DNA from: Tanytarsus gracilentus
Lineage: Eukaryota > Arthropoda > Insecta > Diptera > Chironomidae
Assembly: GCA_038502055.1 (NCBI GenBank)
Contig: JAXRKN010000040.1
Location: forward strand, 3,410,001 to 3,474,000
DNA length: 64,000 nucleotides
Reading direction: 5' to 3'
The notes beneath the pieces were generated by a model. The model saw only the letters and a list, made by a program, of their open reading frames with translations. It had not been told where the DNA came from and made no database searches. The first letter of the stretch is position 1, and each line of letters opens with the position of its first letter. Below are positions 41,101 to 51,764 of the stretch, piece by piece. The position numbers and the translations under genes were made by a program.

Positions 41101-43368
41101 TGCAAGCGCAAAGGTGATGAATTGTAATGACTTAAAGCTACCCGAGGATCTTCGAGTCGTGTCGGAAGAGACAATTAATTTCATTAGAGAATTACCCACT
41201 TAATCCTACGCATAACACGAGGGTAAATAACTCTGTCATTAAGTTATTAATGCAGCGTCATGAGATTCGAAAAAATGTTATTTAATGCTCGATGATTATG
41301 ATACAGTTGCCATCCCTTCAATCTATATATGTTTTAATTTTAACAATGAATTAGCAACCGTCAAAACATGGCGATGATGTTGAGACTAGACGCTTTCATT
41401 CGATTGCATGCGCACAAGCAAAACCAATTAAAAATCAGCAATTGTTTTCAATTTCTTCAAGTAGTTAATCGTGTGTGGAAAAGAGTTGTATGTAGATTAA
41501 TTAAATTAATCTACGCAAAATGGGCGGAAACATTTGTTTATCGATTTGAACGGGATGCGATGTTGAAATTGATCCACTTACGATTCATTGCATATTAGAA
41601 AGCAGCTTTTTTAGCATATAATTAGCAAAAAAATTTCTAATTGTCAATTTTCCATTTGACATAACTGTTTAAATGATATGGGAAAATTGAGTTCGATATG
41701 ACAATTGTGTCGGGGCTGTGAGAATGTGCGCGCAAACAAAAGATAAATGTTATGTGGAAAAAACTAATTGAAAGCCCATCGATTTCATTAGAAACGGGAT
41801 TAGAAGGGGAAAAACAATTGCGGCTATTCTCACGCACCTTCATCAATTTTAAAGTGAAACTCATCACACACTTTTATAATTGCAATATCTCTCTCACCCT
41901 AAAAGAGGCAGCCGAGGTCATTAATTACGAATCTAATTAAGAGATTCTATTTGCACTTTTGAAAATAATTAAAACATTTCAAAATTAAAGTATCACAAGA
42001 TACTTCACCCTGATCTTGATCAACGATATTACGATTAGTTTTTCTACGAAAAAAATTCCCTCCGCTGCAGACACTTTATATTGATAATTTGAAACCTTCC
42101 AACTTAAATGCATTCATAAATGCAACCCTCAATTTATGTGCATATACATAAAGGCAGGCAGATGAAGACATTTTAAGGATCGATCCATGAAAAATGCGAA
42201 ACACATGTTTTATGCTTGCATATGAAAATCAGTTTCAATTTATGGACAAATGGAATTTTTATGGAAGCTTAAGGATAATAAAAATTTCTTCATCCCTTAT
42301 CCTTGAGACAACTTTTACCATTTCTTTAATTTATATTTATTTTTCATGTTGAGACATAAGAAAGAGATTAATAATTTTTAGGAGGGTACTAATTAAAATA
42401 AATGTTGCAGTGTTATGCAAAAATGTCAGTTTTAATTTTGAATAAAATTTAACTTCATTTCCTTATACTTGTGTATGTGTAAAGAAGCAAAACAAATTTT
42501 GAAAACACTTACTTGTCTCACTTGTTTGAATTGATCCTCGTAACTCCAACTGTTGTTGTTGTTATTTTGACTATTTCCATTCTTCTTCGATGCCGATGAC
42601 GTGATTTTAATTTCATCTTTCGAGGGTGGTGGTGTGGGAAAGGAGGAAAAGGGAAAATCATTTTGAGCCTCTGATTTAATTTTTTGAGCATGATCCGATG
42701 CTGATGTTAGGTCTAAGCCCGGAAATGCGGACGCGTGATGAAATGGAAATGATGTAAATTGTTCCTTTAATCTTTCGAGTAGTTCTCTTTGTTGCTGCGC
42801 AAATGAATCGGGCTCTTCGTGAGGTGGCGACTCTTCGAGATATTTCTGAGGTGGTGATCGCTGGTAGTCTTCACTGTGTTTGTCATCTTCTATCTCTGAA
42901 TGTGGTGTTGAATTTGACTATGAACAGAAGAGAGGAAAAAGCATAAATTTTTATGTGCAAGATTTTATTGTTTTATGATCACGTCAACCTAACATACGGA
43001 GAGAGAAAAATATTCTTTATGACACAACAACATGAGCTATGTAATAGTTTTTAAGCAACCATTTTGCGGCAGTGTTTTTATCAAAGACATAACGGAATAG
43101 AAATATCTCGAAATGAAATTTTTCCTAAAGTTGCAATAGACACTAAAAAGGTCTTGGGATTATTTTTATTTTATTATCACTTTAGGTAAATTTTTTCCTT
43201 TCTTCTTTTCTCATTATTTTTATGCATAATTTTTTTTGGAAGGATAAGACATAGAATTATAATTGTGTGCATGAAGACAAAACGTGTTTAATAACATGAA
43301 GTAAAAAAATTGTAAAGCCATACCATTGGTGAATCATCGTCTGAAAATTGTTCACGATCCATATTCAT
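38141..43368 (-). CDS. ARID3/Retained-like protein without REKLES region (tandem paralogue of retn)
   Basis: Five exons join in phase to 363 residues: 43324-43368, 42513-42917, 40283-40355, 38420-38778, 38141-38350. Two close ATGs begin the frame (MNMDREQF). The order matches retained: an acidic start ending DDDSPM, a Pro/Ser-rich acidic segment (residues about 16-130), the lead-in NSWSYEDQFKQVRQ, then a complete extended ARID (about 151-265) with DPKRKEFLDDLFTFM, MAKSVLDLYELYKLVIARGG and SSITSAAFTLRTQYTKYLY. After the ARID the protein diverges: a Ser/Asn/Gln-rich tail ending in a short hydrophobic stretch (RFMMMMFLYNQFLQ) and no REKLES motif. DNA binding is expected from the family; loss of the REKLES region, which in ARID3 proteins serves self-association and nuclear export, suggests changed partners. 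It lies head-to-tail upstream of retn and divergent from the carboxypeptidase gene. Confidence 0.9.
38779..40282 (-). other. Intron of the ARID-only paralogue, 1.5 kb
   Basis: AT-rich, no gene recognised. It lies at the same position and phase as the 3.7 kb intron of retn. Confidence 0.65.
40356..42512 (-). other. Intron of the ARID-only paralogue, 2.2 kb
   Basis: No gene was recognised. It lies at the same position and phase (after the VRQ codon) as the 8.7 kb intron of retn. It contains a short CAG run near 40858-40869. Confidence 0.65.
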
Positions 43369-44679
43369 TTAACTTGTATTCACAAATAATCACTAATTAA
43401 TTAGAAGTTTTCACGAAAAAGTTTTTTTCTTATCACTAAAATAACAAGCAATTTTATATTTTTGTCGCTGCAAAAACTTTTTTGTCTTATCACCCTACTA
43501 AATAGTTTTTAATTAATAAGAGTTGGAAAAATAAATCACGATTTTCCGTGAAAAATTTATTTTTTACTTCTTTTGTTTTCCACACACAGTTGTATACTAA
43601 CAACTTTTATCTCGATTTATTTAATTTATTTTATCTTCGGCGTAGAAGCGTACCGAATAAATCGAGAAGAGAAATTTTTTTGTTCGCTTGCAAGCAGTTG
43701 AAGTTGATATAAAGAATGATATTAAAATGAACGAATCTTGTAGTTTACTCATGACAATGTCGATTTATGTGTAGCATTAGATGTGTTAGTAAGAGTTATG
43801 AGCTTAGTGTGTGAGAAAGAGAGAAAAAAAAGTCTACAAAATCCCCACCATTACTCACACATGTATATTTACATGTAATGCACCTTAGATTGTTGTTATT
43901 TTAGATGATTTTTACAAAATTCACAACCTTATCATATCTCCCCACCACAAACTCTAAAAAATTAATTAGAGGTGTTTTAGATGATTTTAGCTTCGTGAGA
44001 AAAAATAAAATACAAATAGTTACAACAGCCCCGCCAATATACAACGCTCAACTTATAATCCAATTGGAATCAATCAACAGGAATTTCAATTGACACACGA
44101 TCGTTTGACCAGCATATATATACATATGAGTCACTATGTATATGCAACGAATATAATTTTACGATTTTAACTATGCGCATAGAGAAAAATATCAAATATT
44201 TACCCGAACTTTATTGCTAATAAGGTATGACGTGGGCATGTCTCAAAGTCAATCTAGATGTGAGCTGAAAAAAAGGGGGCAGTGAATTGACTCAACCACG
44301 AGCTCTATTTAATTTAAATTTTTATTTGTTATAAAGTTTTATATGGTTGACAAAATTTTATCGATTTTTTTTTGTGGGTGTTTCTCGAATAACTTTTTGC
44401 GACTTGATTAGTTTTGGAGGTTGATCGTCGAGCTTTAAGGCTGAAATTTATAACCGATATTTTTATTTATTAATTTTTAATTGATTTTAATAAAAAATAT
44501 TTTGTAAAAAAAATTCCATATGTGATGGAATTTACGCGTTTCCATGCCACCTTCGCTAAAATATTGATTTATCAATTTTCTATTTATTTCCAGCACTTTT
44601 CCTACTTTTGATTGATCTAGTCTATAAAAATTATTTTTCATTTAAATATAAACACATCCATATTAAGTGACCATTAGTT
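43369..44679. other. Divergent promoter region between the ARID-only gene and the CCP6-type gene
   Basis: About 1.3 kb between two divergent start codons. No TATA box could be assigned with confidence. A string shared with the retn upstream introns (AAAAAAGTCTACAA) occurs near 43832. Confidence 0.5.
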
Positions 44680-47600
44680 ATGGGTTCAGGTAAGATATTT
44701 TAATGCTTATAAAGTTCCGTTAAAATTAATTTGTCTAGTCTTTGAAATTCAATTTTATGAATCTTGATTGACACCCACAAAAAAATTATTAAATCCTCCA
44801 GAGATTGAAATCTTGCTATAAAATTATTATTTTAATAATCATAGAATAATTTTTCAAATGTGTCAATCGCTGCTCTAAAAACAATTCTCGCCTCTTTGAT
44901 TTATCGATGATATCTCGCCGCTTGTTCAAATTCGACTGAGTTGAGCTCGTCAAACCAACACCATGAGTCTATTGCAAAATTCATGTCTAAAAATGAATAT
45001 GCATATTACATTGGCTGAGAGTATATTCCTTATATACATTGAAGAGAGCGCGAAAAAAGCGAAAACGTTCTTGATTTTTTACACTCTTGCTTATTTCGCC
45101 ATCGCTACATAAGCTTCTTCGCTTGAAGTGCTTTCAGAAATGCTTTAGTATTTAATTGGATTCCAATTCACATCTTATTGCAAGTATTTTAAATTGACTA
45201 CAAACGTCATGCAATAGCTTATTCACACTTTATGTGGAATCATTAATTGATAAAAATCTTTTCGTGCTAAAAAAATCAGTAAACGTACAAAAAACTTGAT
45301 TTAAACTGATTTTATTTGCTTTGATATCACACGTCAAAAGTCTATGTTGAAGTCAAAAGGCAACAATGTTTGATGATGCAAAAGGAGGCGGCGGAGAAGG
45401 AAGTTAAATTCCGTGGCATACATTCCTCATTAAGTAATGTAACAAATTCAAAAAGTTCAACTTACATTATATGCAACATGCAATTACTTCAATCAATCAT
45501 TGACGCACGAATCACATTTGTGGTGAACACACGGGATATTCTAAGGCATACATGAAGTACTTATACCTTTTTTCTAATCTAAGGGAGCTTATTCGCCTGC
45601 TCAATGTGCAACTATTGGCAGCATAAAATTGATTTTTACTTCCTGCTCTAAGGAGTAATTTGTAACCCAATTACTAACTGCATTTAGTTAGGTGTTAGAT
45701 AGCGAGTTGTTAAGACATTAAAAAATAAAGCGGTATAAAAATGACTTTAGTTGCTTGCGATCCCTTAGCGGATCGCTCTATGTATGAGAAAAATGAAGGT
45801 TTTTTCTTATTTAATTTAATGAAATTATTTTAAAACCTTATATTTCAGATAGTGAAGATTCCGATGAGGAAGGTGGACTAGGAAATGTTAATCGACTGAT
45901 TATTCGTCCGCCAGGCCATTCAGGGAAAGCGAAAAAGGGTAATGAAAAATGTGTGAAAATTCACTAAAATTAATGTGCAATTTAAATTTTAGGTCACTTA
46001 TGTTTCGATGCGAGCTTTGAGAGTGGAAATTTAGGTGCTGTTACCCTTATTGGAGAATTTGAATACGATCTGTGTCTACGACCCGACACATGTAACCCTC
46101 GATTTCGCTGGTGGTTTAATTTTACAGTTGATAACTGTAAGCTGGATCAACGAGTCATCTTTAATATTGTCAATATCAACAAGAATAATAATCTCTTCAA
46201 TCAACGAATGACACCTCTCGTCAAATCATCGACACGTTCAAAGTGGCAACGACTACCCAAAGACCATGTATTTTTCTACAAGTCTGCAGCGCATCAAAAT
46301 CATTACGTGTTAAGTTTTGCATTTATTTTCGATCGAGAAGATGATGTCTATCAATTTGCATTAACCTATCCTTATTCCTACTCACGCCTTCAATCATACT
46401 TGTCAGTTTTAGAGCAAAAATTTCCACTTCAAAGAGATTCGCTCATTAATAGTGTTCAACAGCGGCGATTAGAATTAATCACGTTCGATGATGTACGAAA
46501 ACCTGAAATTGTCGAGCCTGGAAAAAATTCTATCCGCGTTGTGGTTGTTTTGGCGAGAATTCATCCATGCGAATCACCCACTTCATACGTTATACAAGGA
46601 CTTATCGAATTTCTAGCTATTGCTAATCATCCCATTGCTAAATTATTAAGAGAAAATGTCGTCTTCAAAATTCTGCCTATGGTAAAATCTATTTTGGTTT
46701 AATTTATTTATTTTTTAATCATTAACTTTTGCAGCTTAATCCCGATGGTGTTTTTCTCGGCAACAATCGTTGTAACTGCCTAGGTCACGATTTAAACCGC
46801 TATTGGAACAATATTAGCTATTACACGCACCCAACTCTTTCAGCTACGATGGTAATTCGTTTTAATCAATTATTTTACAAATCTGACTTCTTAATGTTTT
46901 TATAGGAATTATTAAAAGAGTTTGACAGTTCCGATTGCTATCAATTAGATTTCGTTATTGACATCCATGCTCATACGAGTTCATTGGGGTGCTTCATATA
47001 TGGCAATGCTTACGAAGATGTGTAAGGGTTGAAAAAAATTTAAATTCATGTTTCATATATTAACGAGAATTTAAATATAAATTCCACATGTAGCTATCGA
47101 TATGAACGACATCTCGTTTTTCCGAAACTTTTTGCAAGTCGTTGTGCTGACTTTCAAAATGACAACATGATTTTCAATGCAGATGATCGAAAACAGGGAA
47201 CATCAAGACGATATCTTTGCAATAGATTGAGTGAAAACGTAAACATTTACACGCTTGAAGTCTCGATGCATGGATACTATATTAAGGGAACGAATATTAT
47301 CACTCCATATATTGAGGCGGATTGTAAGTATTCATCATGATACAGCAAAATTTGAGAACCCTTATTTGAAATATTTTTTAGACATGAAAGTTGGAAGGAA
47401 TTTGGCAAGATCCATACTCGAATATTACAGATTCACAAATATCCTTCCGATTCCACTTCTCACTGAAGTTCCGACAACAACTAAACGCAAAGGGCGTCCT
47501 AAAACTCATCAAATTCGTCGTAAAATAAAAAACATTTATCCAACACGTCCTAAAACAACGCGTGAAAATGCTCCAATTAATTATACGGATCTCTCAATTT

Positions 47601-47968
47601 ACTACGATAGTGATGAATCCGGAGATTGTACATCACCCGCTCGTTATCCTTTTCATAGTCATTTTATGTTGCAACATAAACGTTTACGATACTTTCAGTC
47701 GCAACAAGATCCTTTTTCGCTGTCAACTTTAAAATTTGAAAATCTTGAGCTGAGTCCGAAGCAAAAGCGAAAAGAGAAAGCAACCTCAATGATCTCGGAA
47801 GCGGTGTCTTCAAAAGCAGAAACTTTGACAACCCCACCCAAAGCTTACGTTTCCGTTATTGATTTTAATCTGTTGACACGTGGTGGACTAGATGAGGCCA
47901 TAAATAAATCACCAGAGAAACTTTGCCCACACCATCATCAAAAATTAAAATCTAAATCATCAAAATAA
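44680..47968 (+). CDS. AGBL4: Cytosolic carboxypeptidase, CCP6/AGBL4 type (tubulin deglutamylase family)
   Basis: Seven exons in phase: 44680-44689, 45849-45938, 45993-46681, 46735-46851, 46906-47021, 47094-47323, 47382-47968, giving 612 residues. The first exon is only ten bases (MGS plus one base). The N-terminal CCP domain (LCFDASFESGNLG; FEYDLCLRPDTCNPRFRWWF) precedes an M14 peptidase domain. Zinc ligands are visible in HPCE (His224, Glu227) and in IDIHAH (His323 or His325 region). The catalytic glutamate is in TLEVS (Glu396), and the NR motif is in GHDLNRYW. CCP6 removes glutamates from side chains or C termini of tubulin and other proteins. The sequence around YMKVGRNLARSILEYYRF separates CCP6 from CCP5. 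Oddities: the usual HPGE reads HPCE, and a basic C-terminal tail of about 170 residues includes an AT-hook-like KRKGRPK (about 452-458). Confidence 0.93.
44690..45848 (+). other. First intron of the CCP6-type gene, 1.2 kb
   Basis: This follows a 10-base first coding exon with a GTAAGA donor and ends in TATTTCAG. No gene was recognised inside; a 61-codon open frame at 45370-45555 looks random. Confidence 0.7.
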
Positions 47969-48791
47969 GTGCTCGAGAAGGAAGATAAAAGATTTACTAG
48001 TAAAAAGCCTAGAATAACTTTTATAATAAAATTAATTAATTTTTAAACATTTATAACCGAAAAACTTTTTCAAAATTTTAGAATTCGTAAATATAAAGTT
48101 AGTTTTAATCATTTGCATAGTATTGCGATAAATATTATTAAGAATTTTTATATAGTCGAAAGAAAAAATTAAAACCAAATAAATGAAGATAGAAATGAAT
48201 TTACGCCATGAGAATTCAACAATCTGTTGAAGCTGTTAAAATTTAATTTGTATTAAGGAGAGATAAAAATTTTTACGACGTTAAAATAGCCAGGTAATTA
48301 ACTGATAAGGAGAAACACAAAATATATGCAGGTAAATTGATACGAATTGAACCTATAAAAGAATCACTAAAAAGCATTTTTAACGATAATGGAAGAAATT
48401 TGTTTGAATTTTATTTCAACTCTCTAAATTAACAATTTCAAAAAAGTTATTTTCATTCCCTGTAAAATTTTTATACTTGCTTGTCATCCAATTTTTTCGC
48501 ACTGAAATGTGAAACTTGACTGTATACTTAGAAATATCTGAATAAGAAAAATAATTTAGCGCATAATGTGCCCATATTTGATAATTAAGATTAAAATTTT
48601 ATAAATTAGTTAAATTTTTTACGTTTGTGCTATACAAAGATTATAAGTGGCAAAATTCTAATAATTTTCGTAAAAGGCGCAAACTTTTGAATGCATTCAT
48701 GGACAAGGTAAAAATTTAAGTTCAAAAGCTTTTTTTGCACTCATTACAAAATCTACTATTTTTGGTATTTTCGATCTGCAGTCTCTTCATT
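47969..48791. other. Convergent spacer with 3' UTRs of the CCP6-type and two-CAP genes
   Basis: AT-rich and noncoding. It holds the AATAAA for the carboxypeptidase at 48178-48183 and presumably the 3' UTR of the CAP gene. Confidence 0.55.
48178..48183 (+). terminator. AATAAA polyadenylation signal candidate for the CCP6-type gene
   Basis: A canonical hexamer about 210 nt past the TAA stop at 47966-47968, in an AT-rich stretch. It is the first good match downstream that I noticed. Confidence 0.4.
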
Positions 48792-51764
48792 TCAATTACT
48801 TTTTCTCACATTATTTAAAAATTGACCAACAATATTTCCGCGTGGAAAGTAGTTGGCCAAGACGATTACTTTTCCAGTTTTGGTGCGACCTACTCCTATA
48901 CCAAGTTCTTTGGACGATTTCCATACCATTTGCGAAAATTGAGCAGCTTTAAAAGAAGTTCTCGGTTCGGCGTTCCATGTGTATTGTTTCACCTCATCGT
49001 ACCACGATCTAAAAGTTTAAATGAATTAAAAGTCTTAAAATTAAAAAATACGACTTACTTGCACACTTCTTTTGCATTTGGCCATGCGTCACGATCACTA
49101 CTCCAGAGACAATATAAATTTTCACCAAACTTTGAATTTTGTCGATAAGTAAATTTGTCCATTTCCGCCAATTTGTCAGCATAATATTGTGCATCATCCA
49201 TCAACTCTTGAGTTAATCTAGAATACAACGAATTTTGAAAAATTGAATTCTACAAGCGCCATCTCTACTTCAAAGTACTCACTTTAGCTCCGGTGCAAAA
49301 TGCTTTCGCCTGTATTCATTGTGATGCTTCAACATGTTCTCGGCAAAATCTTTAAATTCTTCCTCGGGCGTCTTCTCCTTTTCCGTGTCATCCTTTTCAG
49401 TTGATGCTCGAGATTTCATGTCATCGGTTAGAGGTGGAAGAACATTACGAGAAAAAGATCCGATGAAATTACCGGGAGGATCGTAATTAGCAACAACAAA
49501 TATTTCATTCGTTCGATTTTTCGCCAAACCTACACCCAACTCGCGACTCTCCTGAGAAAAGGACGTAAAAATATTTTTTTAAATTAAAAAATCCTAACGT
49601 ACCTTCCAGACCACTTGCGTGAAATGACCGGTTTTTAAAGTTGTGGGCTCTTTGTGAAAAATGTGATTTGAAATCTCTGAGTACCAGCTTTCCACCACTT
49701 CTCTGCCTGTCACATGATTATTGTGAGCATTTGAGCTCCACAAGCAGAAAATGTTCTCTCCATATTGTGAATTATTTCGATGTAATAAAACTCCTCGATT
49801 AGATAAAATTCGAGCCCACTCTTCAGCATGCTTACACAGACGTTTACTTAGCTTCAATGCAGGCACACCATGTCTTGCCCTATACTCATTATGAGCCTTT
49901 AAACAATCCATTTCAAATTCATTGAAATACGAGAGTCGATTGATGGGTGATGGGGTTGAGTGACGGAGACTTGGCGAATTTCGCAGTTGAACTGAAGGCG
50001 ACAGGGAAAGTCTCTCACGTTCAATTTGAGTTTTTAAATTTTGTGAATTTCTATTGTGCTTAGAATATAGCGTGGGTGTTCCATATGGATTATTATTAGT
50101 GTCACGATTGACAACGCCATTCAGAATTGTTTTTCGAGGATTATTGTTAGGACTACTGTTGGTGCTATTATAAGCGGTTGTATGGTCGGGTGTGAGAAGG
50201 CTTAACGTGCTTAAATTTTTACTGGCTTCTGATATCAACTTTCGACTTGATGGTGAGCATGTGGAGTTGTTAAGTGATGAATATCCTTGATCTCGTTCAA
50301 CAGATGCTGATGTAGAAAGCGTTCCGTTCACTGATAAATCACGTTTTTTAGTAACGACTGTCCGGTCAGGCTTATGTCCCTTATATGTTTGTATAGTTTC
50401 CATCGTTATCGTTTCAATCTGTGGATCCTGTAAAAAGGTTTAAATTTAAAATAAAACTTAAGAAATTAAATTCACCTTCTGGTTTTTGTGACTGATTACG
50501 CGTTGATCAGTTTTTCTAACCATAACGACTCTTGCTAAATTTCCACAGTCATGGTTGGACACTGCATTACTCAATTTGGTAATATCTCTCGCCATCGGAT
50601 GGATAGGCCTAGAAGAAGTAACAAAACTAGCTAGATTCAAAGTCAAGGACAAACAAACGAAATAAAAGAGCGCATTGTTTGCTTTAATAAAATTTTACGA
50701 CGTTCATTATCTTCTTTCTATGTGTAATGTTTAACAGCAACAGACATGAATGGCAATTTGAACGCCTTCTGAAATTTAAGTTTAAGTTTTCGCTATAATA
50801 ACCTAATTTACCATTTAAATATGCATATGTTGTTGCCGGCAATGAACTGGATTTTTTGCAAAAAAAAATATGAAATTGAAATGAATTTTCGTTTTCAGTT
50901 CAAGTGAAATGCCGGAAATTTTTTTGTTCACAAAAATCAATGAAATTCAATGCTAATTTTTATCGACCGAGAACTTTTGTGCTCAGCCGGTATGTCGTGC
51001 GAAAAGCTTTTATTGATAATAATTGCACGATCATTATCAGTTGCGAATTTTCATTTTTATTGCATGAGTGTCTAGGAAAGTTTTCAGGTTCACGTGTGTT
51101 TTACTGTGTAAAAGCGGAAGTGAGTTTAATTATTTTGAAGGCCTCCAAAGGTGAAAAATTGCAACTTCAATCTATTTGAGCAATTTAATTTTCTTGATAT
51201 TGCAACATGGAATCAGTGACATTGAAAAATTATCTCAATTTTTATGCCCACAGAAATTTTCTGTACTATAGAAGAAAAATTATTGCTCAATTTGTGTTAA
51301 TTTCTATGACATTAATTGTCATTTAAGTTTAATAAACAAGCGAATCGTTGAGTTTATGTAAAACAAGGGAACTTGTTTGTAATATTTTTATTTTAGCAAA
51401 TATCTTTTGATATTTTTAAATCTGTTATTTCATGATGAATTGTTACACGAAATTATCAGATGCATAAAATCATGACATAAGTCCATTAAGTCAATAAAAA
51501 ACACAGTTTTAATGCCTTATTTGGTGGAATAAAAAATATAATTTTGTACTAAAATATATTATGCTCTATTTTTTTTTAAAAAAAACAAAGTCATAAATTT
51601 CAATTAAAATTTTATTTGAGCACTTTTTAGCTCAGTGTAGAGAAGTAATGTATGAATCTGAATCTTAAACACTTTTATATGAAAAATACTAGTAAAAGTT
51701 TAAGTAAATTTTTCAATTACCTTGAGCATCTTGATGCCATTCTTAGACAGCAGACGTCAACCAT
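48792..51764 (-). CDS. Two-domain CAP (SCP/TAPS) protein, GAPR-1-like
   Basis: Six exons in phase: 51721-51764, 50476-50608, 49603-50427, 49283-49551, 49059-49217, 48792-49008, giving 548 residues. The first 225 residues are Ser/Asn/Thr-rich and look disordered. CAP domain 1 (about 228-365) has AHNEYRARHGVPAL, YGENIF and GHFTQVVWK. An acidic linker (EKDDTEKEKTPEEE) leads to CAP domain 2 (about 398-540) with HHNEYRRKHFAPEL, FGENLYCLW and QFSQMVWK. There is no signal peptide, so it is likely cytosolic or Golgi-associated, like GAPR-1 proteins, which bind membranes and lipids. In domain 2 the conserved His of GHFTQ is Gln (Q500), so the metal-binding centre there is probably lost. The first exon, 44 bases beginning MVDVCCLRMASRC, rests on splice phase alone; a later ATG (MARDITKL) is an alternative start. 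Confidence 0.87.
50609..51720 (-). other. Intron of the two-CAP gene, 1.1 kb
   Basis: AT-rich, no gene recognised. It is bounded by a GTAATT donor and a TTCTTCTAG acceptor if the first-exon call at 51721-51764 is right; otherwise it is upstream DNA. Confidence 0.5.
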
